DNA of 64,000 bases from Sphingomonas bisphenolicum (GTDB lineage Bacteria > Pseudomonadota > Alphaproteobacteria > Sphingomonadales > Sphingomonadaceae), in assembly GCF_024349785.1 (NCBI RefSeq), contig NZ_AP018817.1, forward strand, positions 372,001-436,000. Direction: 5' to 3'. The position numbers and the translations under genes are program-made. The notes under the pieces were generated by a model. That model was not told the DNA's origin, searched no databases, and worked only from the letters and a program-made list of their open reading frames with translations. Shown in pieces: positions 47,467 to 56,263 of this stretch. The number at the start of each line of letters is the position of its first letter. The stretch's first letter is position 1.

Positions 47467-49143
47467 TCAGTTGCCGGTATAGAGTTCGCCGATCGACAGG
47501 CTCGCCTGCCCCCCGGCCCTGGCGAGCAGGTCGCGGATCGGGCCGACCAGCCGGGCGGCGGCGCGCTGGTTCTCGACCGTGCGCAGCAGCAGGCGGAAAT
47601 CGTCGGGCGGCTGCGGCGTCACCAGCGCGACGACATGATCGGCGCCGAAGGGCGGTATGACCTGGCTGTCGAGGACGGGCAGCGACTGGCCGGCGGCCAG
47701 TTCGCCCTTGCCGTCGGACGCGGCGACCGGAAAGAGCCGCTGTACCGTGCCGTCGGACGCGATGTTGAACACGGTCGCATAGCGCTGGCCGGGCGGGGGT
47801 GCGCCATCCGCCGCCTGAACCGGGGCCAGCGCCAGCGTGACCGGCGCGCCGGACGGATAGCGCGCCCCATTGTCGAGCGGGCCGACCATCAGTCGCGCGC
47901 TGCGTTCCGACAGAAGCGGGCGCAGCGCCTCCAGCGCCGCCCATTTGTCGATGACGCCGCGCACCTGCGCCGCGCTCTTTACATTCTGGGCGACGATGTC
48001 GCCGGTGCGGCGCAGCATCGCCTGCGCCCGCGCGTCCCAGACGAAATCCGCGCCCTGCCCGTCGGTCAGGATGCGCCAGGGATAGTCGCCGCTGACGCTG
48101 GCGCGCGCCTTCAGGTCCGCGACATAGAGGCCGGGCAGCGGCGGCGGGGCCGGCGGCGCGGGTGGCGGCGGGACCGTGGCGAACAGCCCCTGCCCTTCCC
48201 GCCCCGGCGGGATGACGGTATTGCTTTCCTGTCGCTGGCCGCTCAGCATCCGCACCTGGACGTTGAGATAGGCGCCCAGTTCGCCGATCGACAATGTGCC
48301 GTCGCCATCCTGGTCGGCGGCCATCCCCTTCCCGTCGGCGCGCGGCGTGGTCACGCCCTGTTCGAACGACCAGGTCAGGAAACCGCGGGTGGGCGCCCCC
48401 TCCACCGGCAGCGCATTTTCCCAGGCGATCTGATCGTCGCGCGCCGCGCTGATATAATAGAGGTTGGGCAGGTCGTCGCGGGTGGCGCTGACCGGGGCGG
48501 CGTCGCCGGACGCCAGCACGCTGGCGAAGCGCGGGGCCGGGCGCGACCCCAGTTCGACATTGCGCGCGCCCAGCGTCAGCCGCGGGGTCATGCCCATGGC
48601 GCGCGGATCGACCGACCGATGCAGCGTGCCGGAATGGCAGGTATCGGCCATCATCAGCACCTGCACCCCCTTCGGCACGTAAAGGGACAGCCAGGTGTAG
48701 AAATCCTTGTCGACGATGAAGCGCTCGGCATCCTTCACGTCGGGATCGAAGCCGGGCAGTGGCAGGAACTGGTCGGTATCGCCGTCGCGCGTGCCCTTGA
48801 CCGCGGCTTCGGCCAGCGCGCCATGGCCGGTATAATAGAGGAATATCCAGTCGCCCGGCTTGGACCGCAGGCCCAGCGCATGGAGCGCGGTTTCGACCGT
48901 GGTGCGGCTGACGCCGTCATTGCGCAGAACGGTGACGTCGCTCGCGCCCTGACCGCGAATCAACGCCTCCATCGCCGCCAGATCATTTTCCGGCCCCACC
49001 AGATCCATGATCAACTTGGACTGGAACTGCCACGCCCCCACCAGCAAGGCGCGCGTTTCCGCATGAGCATAACCTGGGTTAGTCATTATTGTGACAAAGC
49101 CGGTCAATACTGTTGCCCAGAGTCCACGTCGCCCCTTCGACAT
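47467..49143 (-). CDS. Exported caspase-like (C14) protease with EF-hand loop
   Basis: The 558-residue protein has a signal peptide (about 1-28) and a caspase/metacaspase domain (about 29-265) with the catalytic pair His107 (FLYYTGHGAL) and Cys169 (LMMADTCHSGT). A canonical 12-residue EF-hand loop follows at 277-288 (DQDGDGTLSIGE), suggesting calcium control as in some metacaspases. After a Pro-rich linker (about 325-345) there is a C-terminal region (about 345-540) of the type seen as DUF4384-like in bacterial caspases. Export to the periplasm is unusual compared with cytosolic defence caspases. It is divergent from the next secreted-protein gene. Confidence 0.87.
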   Translation of the reverse strand: MSKGRRGLWATVLTGFVTIMTNPGYAHAETRALLVGAWQFQSKLIMDLVGPENDLAAMEALIRGQGASDVTVLRNDGVSRTTVETALHALGLRSKPGDWIFLYYTGHGALAEAAVKGTRDGDTDQFLPLPGFDPDVKDAERFIVDKDFYTWLSLYVPKGVQVLMMADTCHSGTLHRSVDPRAMGMTPRLTLGARNVELGSRPAPRFASVLASGDAAPVSATRDDLPNLYYISAARDDQIAWENALPVEGAPTRGFLTWSFEQGVTTPRADGKGMAADQDGDGTLSIGELGAYLNVQVRMLSGQRQESNTVIPPGREGQGLFATVPPPPAPPAPPPLPGLYVADLKARASVSGDYPWRILTDGQGADFVWDARAQAMLRRTGDIVAQNVKSAAQVRGVIDKWAALEALRPLLSERSARLMVGPLDNGARYPSGAPVTLALAPVQAADGAPPPGQRYATVFNIASDGTVQRLFPVAASDGKGELAAGQSLPVLDSQVIPPFGADHVVALVTPQPPDDFRLLLRTVENQRAAARLVGPIRDLLARAGGQASLSIGELYTGN

Positions 49144-49243
49144 TAGGATTCCCCCGCGCTTTTTTGTTGCCTCGACAGATATATATCCATAGTCTCAGAA
49201 AGGTAATCGGGGCAATAACTATATCTTGACTCGGAGCGGACAA

Positions 49244-49921
49244 ATGGCCGTGTTGCGTTGCACTATAGTCGTTGCTTCTTTCGTGTTTTTTGCTGGCGGT
49301 GCGACTAACGCCCTGGCGCAGGCTGATAACGCCCCGCCGTCCGAACAGGCCCCTGCAGAGGGCGCAACGGGTCGCGGCGTGCGGATATTGCCGCCGGAGC
49401 CACCCGCCCCCAAGCCTGTTGCACAGGAGCCACAGGCGCAGCAGCCCGTCCACGCCGTCAATCCCGGTCCCGCCGTCGATCCCGGCCGGCAGGCGCCGGT
49501 CGCCGCCGCGCCAGTCGCGGCTGCACCGGTCGCGCCCGTGCTCAAGAGTTGCGATCGTCCGGTAGCCAAGCCGACGCTGCGCTTTACCGATCCCGCCCGC
49601 TTCGACCAGGCGCTCAAGGCCAAGCTGCGCCGCGGCCGTGCCGTAGTGGTCGATCTGGACACACCCTATCCGGCGGACAATGAAGCGCCGTTGCCGCTCG
49701 GCGCCTGGCTGAACGAGGTCAAGCAGAGCGGCGGCGCCGTCAGCGTCGCCCCCTATTGCCAGAAGGGCCGCGGCTTTGGCGGCTTCTTCGCCAAGCTGTT
49801 CGGCGGCGGCCCGGCCGAACCCTATAAGGCGGCGCGCCGTTATGACGCGGTGCTGCATGTCGATGCGGTCGACCAGGTCGTGACCCAAGTCGAATTCGCG
49901 CCGCGCAAGGCGGGGCAATGA
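49244..49921 (+). CDS. Secreted protein with Pro/Ala-rich linker, unknown
   Basis: The 225-residue product has a signal peptide (AVLRCTIVVASFVFFAGGATNALA), a long low-complexity Pro/Ala/Val/Gln linker (about 30-110) and a compact C-terminal domain (about 110-225) with LKSCDRPVAK, FDQALKAKLRRGRAVVVDLD and VAPYCQKGRGFGGFFAKLFG, where two Cys might form a disulphide. I recognise no family. ATG 49244 is preferred because GGAG lies upstream; a TTG at 49226 is in frame. It overlaps the caspase-FGE gene by 4 bases (ATGA), so both are co-translated and probably cooperate. Confidence 0.72.
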   Translation: MAVLRCTIVVASFVFFAGGATNALAQADNAPPSEQAPAEGATGRGVRILPPEPPAPKPVAQEPQAQQPVHAVNPGPAVDPGRQAPVAAAPVAAAPVAPVLKSCDRPVAKPTLRFTDPARFDQALKAKLRRGRAVVVDLDTPYPADNEAPLPLGAWLNEVKQSGGAVSVAPYCQKGRGFGGFFAKLFGGGPAEPYKAARRYDAVLHVDAVDQVVTQVEFAPRKAGQ

Positions 49922-51546
49922 TCCACAGCCTGTCGGGGGGCCGGCGCGGCCTGATCCGCGCGCTGGCCGCCGCCTTGGCGCTGGCCCTGCTTGCGCTGGC
50001 AGGGCCAGCGCAGGCGGCGGACGAACCGCGGCTGGCGCTGGTGATCGTCAACGGCGCCTACCAGGCTTTCGACAAGCTCGGCTCCACCTATAGCGATGGC
50101 GACAAGGTCGCGACCGCGCTCAATGCCACCGGCTTTATCGACGCCAGCGGGACAGGTCCGGTGCAGGTGCGCCGCGACCTGTCCCGCGCGGCGATGCTGG
50201 AGGCGGTCGCCGATTTCCGCGCGAGGCTGGCTGCGGCCGGGCCGAAGGCGTTCGGCACCCTCTATTTTTCCGGCCATGGCGCGGCGCTGGGCAGCTATGG
50301 CGACGTCATGCTGCTGCCGGTCGATGCCGGCCGCGACCTGACGCCCGAAAGTGCGACGCTGACCCGCGCGGCGCTGACCCATAATCTGCTGGGATCGGGT
50401 GCGAAGACGGTGCTGATCGTGCTGGACATGTGCCGCAACGTCCTGCCCGCGCCGCCGCCGTCGCTGACCCAGATGATCGCGGCCGAAACCGGGACCGAGG
50501 CGAGCGCGGTCGGCGAACTGGCGGGCAGCAAGGGGCTACGCCGCATGGTCCGCGCGCCCGCCGCCGCGGTCCGGCCGGATCAGGGCTATCTGGTCGCCTT
50601 TTCCACCAGCGCCGACCAGGTCGCTTTCGACGACGGCATCTTCTCCAAGGTGCTGGCCGAGGAAATCCGCCGGCCGCAGCAGAATATCGCCGATGCGCTC
50701 AAGCGCGTGTCGGATCGCGTGGCGCTGTCGTCGGGCAAGAATTTCCAGAAGCCGACCTTCGACTATGGCCTGCAGGGTGCGCCGCCCTGCTTCATTTCCT
50801 GCGACCGGGCGGCGAGCGATCGCTTCTACGACTGCGCCAACTGCCCCTGGATGCGGGCGATTCCGGCCGGGCTGACGCCTTTCGGATCGCCATTGTCGGA
50901 ACCGGGACGCGGCGGGAACGAGACCGTGCAGGCCGATGTGAAGATCGACCGGCCCTTTGCGATCGGCGTCTATGAAGTCACGATCGCCGAATGGAATGCC
51001 TGCGTGCGCGACAATGCCTGCACGAAGCTGGGCAACTGGGCGAAGGAAAATCCCAATCCGCTGATCCCGGCGACCGACATCAGCTATGAGGACGCACAGG
51101 CCTTCGTCGCCTGGCTGACGGTCCAGTCGGGCCGCGCCTATCGCCTGCCGAGCGAGCAGGAATGGGAATATGCCAGCCGCGGCGGTGCGCCCACGGCCTT
51201 TCCCTGGGGTGACGACATCAGCCCGTCCATGGCCAATTACGACCATACCGCCCGCTATCACGGATCGGAGACGGCCCCCTATCGCGGCTATCCCGAAGCG
51301 GTGAACAGCTATCCCGCCAACAGTTTCGGCCTCAACCAGATGCAGGGCAATGTGTGGGAATGGACGTCGGGCTGTACCGACACGTCGTGCAGGGCGCGCA
51401 TCATCCGCGGCGGATCGTTCGAAAGCGCCCCCGACGCGCTGCGGTCGGCCAATCGCTTCACCGTCCCGCCCGGCAAGCGCCGGCAGGACGCCGGCTTGCG
51501 CGTCGTGCGCGACCTGGAACCGGACGAGATCGGGGGATCGTCCTGA
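49918..51546 (+). CDS. Exported caspase-like protease fused to an FGE/sulfatase-modifying domain
   Basis: The 542-residue product has a signal peptide (about 1-33), a caspase-like domain (about 35-290) with His120 (LYFSGHGAAL) and Cys172 (VLDMCRNV), then a Cys-rich junction (CFISCD, DCANCPWM) and a formylglycine-generating-enzyme-like domain (about 305-540). The latter shows FAIGVYEVTIAEWNAC, YRLPSEQEWEYASRGG, NQMQGNVWEWTSGC and RGGSF...LRVVRDL. Such FGE-like modules often bind or modify proteins without making formylglycine. The fusion suggests a protease with a substrate-recognition module in the periplasm. It is coupled to the upstream gene by a 4-base overlap. Confidence 0.88.
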   Translation: MIHSLSGGRRGLIRALAAALALALLALAGPAQAADEPRLALVIVNGAYQAFDKLGSTYSDGDKVATALNATGFIDASGTGPVQVRRDLSRAAMLEAVADFRARLAAAGPKAFGTLYFSGHGAALGSYGDVMLLPVDAGRDLTPESATLTRAALTHNLLGSGAKTVLIVLDMCRNVLPAPPPSLTQMIAAETGTEASAVGELAGSKGLRRMVRAPAAAVRPDQGYLVAFSTSADQVAFDDGIFSKVLAEEIRRPQQNIADALKRVSDRVALSSGKNFQKPTFDYGLQGAPPCFISCDRAASDRFYDCANCPWMRAIPAGLTPFGSPLSEPGRGGNETVQADVKIDRPFAIGVYEVTIAEWNACVRDNACTKLGNWAKENPNPLIPATDISYEDAQAFVAWLTVQSGRAYRLPSEQEWEYASRGGAPTAFPWGDDISPSMANYDHTARYHGSETAPYRGYPEAVNSYPANSFGLNQMQGNVWEWTSGCTDTSCRARIIRGGSFESAPDALRSANRFTVPPGKRRQDAGLRVVRDLEPDEIGGSS

Positions 51547-51609
51547 CGCGGAATATCTGAGGGTTTGCGCCGGAAATGGGAAGCCGGCGCATCAAGAGGG
51601 GTAATATCG

Positions 51610-52521
51610 ATGAAGAAGTTTCTGATCGCGGCCGCGGTTGCGGCGCTGGTGCCGGGTACGGCTTTTGCTTCGCCTTATTATGCGAGCATCGGCAGCCCGA
51701 ACAGCCTGCAGCATACGGCGGTGACGACCGCGCTCAATCTCAACGATCTCGACTATGACGATGATCCCGACACGCCCGGTTTCGACATGGAGGGGGACGC
51801 CGACACGATCGGCGGCGCCTTCACCTATTGGGGCGGCGCAGGGGCCGAGGGCCAGCGCTACGAACTGCGCTACCAGAAGGCGTTCCGCCCTTCGGAGGGC
51901 AGCCGCGCCCGCGTGCTGATCGATCCGATCCTCAACGTCCTGCACGTCAATGACGGCCAGACCACGATTCTGGGCACGTTGTCGACGGGCGTCGAAATAC
52001 CGGTGCAGCCCAACTGGCTCATCACCCCGCGCGTCGCCTATGGCGTGAGCGACAATGACGGCTATTTCGGCGCCAGCAACGAAGTGCTGACCCTGTCCGC
52101 CACCAGCCGCTACAAGATCGCGCAGGTCGGCCGCGGCGACCTGACCATCGGCAATATGGTCGGATGGTCCACCACCACCGATATCGGCATCGGCAAGAAG
52201 CTGCCCTTCTATTTCAAGGAGGATGTCTGGGCGTTCCGCAACGGCATCGCCTATCAATTGCCGTTCAAGGGACGGATGTTCGGCGGGCGGCAGGGATCGA
52301 TGCGCGCCAGCTATACATGGACCAAGCTGACCGGCGATCCGCAGGCTTATGAAAATGTGCATGAAGCGGCGCTGAGCGTGGGCATCCGCACCCGCGAGGT
52401 TGAGCAGAAGAGCCGGGCCGAGCAGTTGCGCATCGGCCTGATCTACACCCATGGCACCAGCAGCTTCTCGCATGATTTCGATTATGACGCGGTGACGCTG
52501 ACCGTGGGCTACCGCTTCTAA
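51610..52521 (+). CDS. Outer-membrane beta-barrel protein, unknown
   Basis: The 303-residue product has a signal peptide (KKFLIAAAVAALVPGTAFA) and alternating beta strands with a C-terminal strand ending in VTLTVGYRF; a terminal Phe is the BAM recognition mark. The N-terminal part has an acidic DLDYDDDPDTPGFDMEGD loop that could bind calcium. The remaining sequence resembles autotransporter or porin-type barrels, without a specific family I can name. ATG 51610 has AAGAGGGG upstream. It is in the caspase-FGE transcript direction, about 60 bases after it. Confidence 0.75.
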   Translation: MKKFLIAAAVAALVPGTAFASPYYASIGSPNSLQHTAVTTALNLNDLDYDDDPDTPGFDMEGDADTIGGAFTYWGGAGAEGQRYELRYQKAFRPSEGSRARVLIDPILNVLHVNDGQTTILGTLSTGVEIPVQPNWLITPRVAYGVSDNDGYFGASNEVLTLSATSRYKIAQVGRGDLTIGNMVGWSTTTDIGIGKKLPFYFKEDVWAFRNGIAYQLPFKGRMFGGRQGSMRASYTWTKLTGDPQAYENVHEAALSVGIRTREVEQKSRAEQLRIGLIYTHGTSSFSHDFDYDAVTLTVGYRF

Positions 52522-52547
52522 AAACAGCTATTCGGGAGGAACGGGTG

Positions 52548-54116
52548 ATGACACGCCGTCTCGTCACATGGGGAAGCGTCGCGCTGCTGGCGCTGTCTGG
52601 TGCGGGCCTTTCAGCGCAGCAGAGCGACGACGCGCTGTTCATGACCGGGGCGGAGCCCGTTTCTCCCGAAGATTATGCCAAGCTGCCCAAACAGGGGCGG
52701 TTCCGCGCCTATCTGCCCAAGCAGGTGGACCTGTCCAACGCCTATCCGCCGCCCGGATCGCAGGGTCCGCAGCCCAATTGCGTCGCCTGGGCGACCACCT
52801 ATGCCGCGCGCACCTTCCTCAACTTTCGCGACAAGAATGTGCAACCCGACGAACCGGCCGACCAGATGAGTCCGGCCTATGTCTATAACCGGCTGCGCCC
52901 GGCGGGGTCGCCCTGCACCGGTACCATCAGCATCGTCCAGGCGCTGACCCTGCTCAAGAATGAGGGCACGGTCAGCCTGGCCGAATTTCCCGACGACATG
53001 ACCAAATGCGCCATTCCTGCGGCTGAGGGGCTGAAGGAGAAGGCGGGCAATTTCCGCCTGCTCGACTGGCGCGCGGTGGACCGTGAGGTCAAGGACGACT
53101 GGCGCACGCCGATCGTGCTGGACGACGTCAAGGGCGCCCTGGCGCGCGGCGCACCGGTGATATTCGCCATGCCGGCCCCCGCAGATTTCAAGGCGTTTCG
53201 CGGCGACGGCGTCTATCGGCGCGCGGAAAAGCCCGAAAAGGCCAATTATCACGCCATGGCGATCGTAGGCTATGACGAGGATCGGCAGGCCCTGCGCATC
53301 ATGAATAGCTGGGGGCCGATCTGGGGCGACAAAGGCTATGCCTGGATCGATTATGCCACCTTCAAGCTGCTGACCGGGGAAGCCTATTCGCTCGAAGCGC
53401 CGGTCGCCCCGGCCGCACCCGGCACGCCGCCCCCACCGCCGCGCAGCGACGCCCAGATCTTCGCCGACCAGATGGCAGCCATGCCCTGCGGCGCGGTGTC
53501 GGTACAGGGCAAGAGCGTGACCGGCTTTTCCGGCGACCTCAACGCCATCGCCGCGCTGCGCGAAGCCTCCGCCAAGGCCGACCCGACCCGCAGCTTCGCG
53601 GTGCGCCACCTGCCCTGGCCGCAATGCGAGGCGGCGCTGACGCTAGCCGCGCCGCTGTCCCGCGAGGGAACCAGCATCGTCGCCCTGACCGCCGACGGCA
53701 AGGATCGCAGCGGCGACCCGGTGGTGATGCAGGAGAATGAGATTTTCGGCGTCAGCGCGACGACGAGCGCGGCGCGGCCCTATCTCAGCATCATCTACCT
53801 GCAGGCCGACGGCAGCGCGGTCGAACTGCATCGCGGCCATCCCGAACCCGACCGCAAGGGCGTGCGCCGCGTCACCATCGGCCTGTCGCAGGCGGCGCAA
53901 CGCTATCAGGTCGCGCCGCCCTTCGGCCCCGAACTGATCGTCGCGCTGGCATCGGCCAAGCCTCTGTTCGGCGATGACGAGGTGGTGAACGGCACCGAGC
54001 GGCAGTTCCTGACCAGGCTGCGCGCCAAGCTGGCCGGGCGTCAGGGCGATAGCCAGAATAACAGTCAGGGTGCGGGCGTCTCCGCCGCCTTCGTCCGGCT
54101 CCAGACCAGCAACTGA
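52548..54116 (+). CDS. Exported papain-like (C1) cysteine protease
   Basis: The 522-residue product has a signal peptide (about 1-23) and a C1A peptidase domain without an obvious inhibitory pro-region. The active site is complete: Gln72 and Cys78 (SQGPQPNCVAWATTYAA), His235 (NYHAMAIVGYDE) and Asn253 (RIMNSWGPIWGDKGYAWIDY). A Pro-rich linker (about 285-300) leads to a C-terminal domain (about 300-522) of unknown type with VRHLPWPQCEAALTLAAPL. GGGAGGA lies just before the start. It is the second protease family in this cluster and likely acts in the periplasm. Confidence 0.9.
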   Translation: MTRRLVTWGSVALLALSGAGLSAQQSDDALFMTGAEPVSPEDYAKLPKQGRFRAYLPKQVDLSNAYPPPGSQGPQPNCVAWATTYAARTFLNFRDKNVQPDEPADQMSPAYVYNRLRPAGSPCTGTISIVQALTLLKNEGTVSLAEFPDDMTKCAIPAAEGLKEKAGNFRLLDWRAVDREVKDDWRTPIVLDDVKGALARGAPVIFAMPAPADFKAFRGDGVYRRAEKPEKANYHAMAIVGYDEDRQALRIMNSWGPIWGDKGYAWIDYATFKLLTGEAYSLEAPVAPAAPGTPPPPPRSDAQIFADQMAAMPCGAVSVQGKSVTGFSGDLNAIAALREASAKADPTRSFAVRHLPWPQCEAALTLAAPLSREGTSIVALTADGKDRSGDPVVMQENEIFGVSATTSAARPYLSIIYLQADGSAVELHRGHPEPDRKGVRRVTIGLSQAAQRYQVAPPFGPELIVALASAKPLFGDDEVVNGTERQFLTRLRAKLAGRQGDSQNNSQGAGVSAAFVRLQTSN

Positions 54117-54124
54117 CCCCGGCC

Positions 54125-56263
54125 ATGGGGGGCCAGCCGAACAAGGGGACGCCCAAAGCCCGCGGCGGCCTGCGACTGCCGCCGGTGGCGCCGGTCGTGC
54201 GCTTCGGCGCGATGGCCCTCGCTTTCCTGCTGGGCACCTGGGGTTTCGCCCAGGCTTTTGCGGAGGCCCGCATCGCATCGACCGTGATGCAGGACGCGAT
54301 GCGGGCGATGCGGCTGATCGTCGGCAGCTTCCCGCAGGTGCTTGAGGGGCGCGACCTGCCGCTCTCGCTCGATATCGCGCGCTGGGCGCTGCCGCTGCTG
54401 ACCTTCTGGTCGACCGCGGCGCTGGCATGGGAGCAGGTGCGCAATCCGCTGCGGCTGGCGCTGATCCGGGCGCGGGGCGAACATCTGGTGATTGCGGGCG
54501 ACGAAAGCGGGGGCCTGGCCGCGCAGGCGGCGCGCGGCGCGCTGGCGGACGGGCGGCGGGTGCTGCTGTGGCCGCAGGACCGGCGCACGACCTGGATCGG
54601 CGACGCGCTGGAGGCGGGCGCGGCGGAGGTGGAACAGGGCGTGGCACAGGAGAGCGCGACCGGACTGGCGCTGGACAAGGCGCGTGCGGTGCTGCTGCTG
54701 TCGCGCGAGGCGCGCGGCAATATCGCGCTGGCGTCCGCCGTGCTGGCGCAGGCGGCGGCGGTGCGGCCGGCGGGCGATCCGGTCGATATCATCCTGCGCG
54801 TCGATGATCTCGACCTGCGACGCAGCGTCGAGCAACGCTTCGAGCATGGCGACCGGCGGACCGCGCGCGTGCGGCTGGCGGCATTGCCCGACATCGCGGC
54901 GCGGCATCTGGCGCTGGCCCGGCCGATCGACGGATTCACGCGCGAAGGACAGGCGGGGCGCGGGGTGCTGGTGGTCGGCTTCACGCCGCTGATCGAACGC
55001 TATGTGCTGCGGACGCTGGCGGGGGGCCATTATCGCGACGGCGGCAAGCCCGTTTTCGCTATCCACATAGCGGAGGCGGCGCAGAGCGAGGCGGCGTTTC
55101 GCGCGCGCAATCCGGGCGCGGACGGGCTATCGCCGCTGCGCTTCGTCGAGGCGCGGCCCGACCCGGCCGGGATCGGCATGCTGATCGACGCCCATGTCGC
55201 GGCGTCCGGCGAGCCGGTGGCGATCCTGATCGACCTGGACGATGACGACCGGGCGCTGGCCGTCGCGCTGGCGGTCGATGCGCGCTATCGCGCCGCCGCC
55301 CTGCCCGCCCCGCCGATCCATGTGCGGATGGCAGGCGCGCACGATCATCGCATCGGCGCGGGCATCTTCCCCTTCGGCGGCCTGTCCGACCTCGCCGACC
55401 CCGACATGCTGTTGCAGGACCGGCACGACGCGCTCGCCCGGTCGATCCATGATTTCTATCTGGAGGGCCGCTTTGCCGAGGGCGAGCGGATCGGCGTGCG
55501 CGCGTCGATGCAGGAATGGGAAGACCTGCCCGAAAGCTTCCGCGACGACAACCGGCTGGTCGCCGACTGCTATCAACTCAAACTGCGCGACATCGGCGCG
55601 CGGCTGGTCGAGGGAGCCGGACCGTCGCTCAGCCTTTCCCCCGACGAACTGGAGGAATTGTCGCGCGCCGAACATGACCGCTGGATGGCGGCCAAGCTGG
55701 TGCAGGGGTGGACCCATGGCGCGGTGCGCGACGACGCGCGGCGGCTGCATCCCGACATCATCCCTTATGATGACCTTAGCGAAGCGATCAAGGATCTGGA
55801 CCGGGAGCAGGTGCGGATCATGGCGCGGCTGCTGGCGGCTTCGGGGCAGCGGGCGCTGCGGACGCTGACGGTCGCCCTGTTGCCGGGCGGCGAGGATGCG
55901 GCGCCCGATCCAGCCGCCTTGGTGGCGGCGCTGGCGGCCCAGTATCCCGACCGCGCGCCGCTCTTCGTCGGCGATCCGGCCGATCGCTGGTCGCTCCATT
56001 TGCTCGCCGCGCTACAGGCGCAGGGCCAGTTGGCGCAACTGGCCCTGGAGAGCCATGTGCAGGCGATCCTCGATCCGCTGCCGTCGGGGGAAGCGACCGC
56101 GGCGGCGGCGCTGGTGCAGGGCGCGGATGCGATCCATGCCGGCGACATGACGGCGCTGGCGGCGCGTGCCGACCTGCTGCTGGCGGCGGTGCCGGTCGAT
56201 GATCGGCGCGCCATTCGCATCGGACCGGACGGCGCGATCGGCCGCGCGCCATGGACGCGCTGA
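54125..56263 (+). CDS. Membrane protein with tandem Rossmann (RCK-like) domains and RyR domain
   Basis: The 712-residue product has two membrane segments (about 25-45 and 84-102), a first Rossmann-type domain beginning HLVIAGDESGGLAAQAA (about 119-260), a second beginning RGVLVVGFTPLIERYVL (about 280-400), and a RyR domain (about 436-567) with LPESFRDDNRLVADCYQLKL and SRAEHDRWMAAKLVQGWTHG. The order resembles TrkA/RCK gating proteins. RyR domains in bacteria have been predicted to sense nucleotides in conflict systems. The C-terminal about 140 residues are unassigned. It starts 8 bases after the papain gene and overlaps the MlaE-like gene by 13 bases. Confidence 0.82.
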   Translation: MGGQPNKGTPKARGGLRLPPVAPVVRFGAMALAFLLGTWGFAQAFAEARIASTVMQDAMRAMRLIVGSFPQVLEGRDLPLSLDIARWALPLLTFWSTAALAWEQVRNPLRLALIRARGEHLVIAGDESGGLAAQAARGALADGRRVLLWPQDRRTTWIGDALEAGAAEVEQGVAQESATGLALDKARAVLLLSREARGNIALASAVLAQAAAVRPAGDPVDIILRVDDLDLRRSVEQRFEHGDRRTARVRLAALPDIAARHLALARPIDGFTREGQAGRGVLVVGFTPLIERYVLRTLAGGHYRDGGKPVFAIHIAEAAQSEAAFRARNPGADGLSPLRFVEARPDPAGIGMLIDAHVAASGEPVAILIDLDDDDRALAVALAVDARYRAAALPAPPIHVRMAGAHDHRIGAGIFPFGGLSDLADPDMLLQDRHDALARSIHDFYLEGRFAEGERIGVRASMQEWEDLPESFRDDNRLVADCYQLKLRDIGARLVEGAGPSLSLSPDELEELSRAEHDRWMAAKLVQGWTHGAVRDDARRLHPDIIPYDDLSEAIKDLDREQVRIMARLLAASGQRALRTLTVALLPGGEDAAPDPAALVAALAAQYPDRAPLFVGDPADRWSLHLLAALQAQGQLAQLALESHVQAILDPLPSGEATAAAALVQGADAIHAGDMTALAARADLLLAAVPVDDRRAIRIGPDGAIGRAPWTR

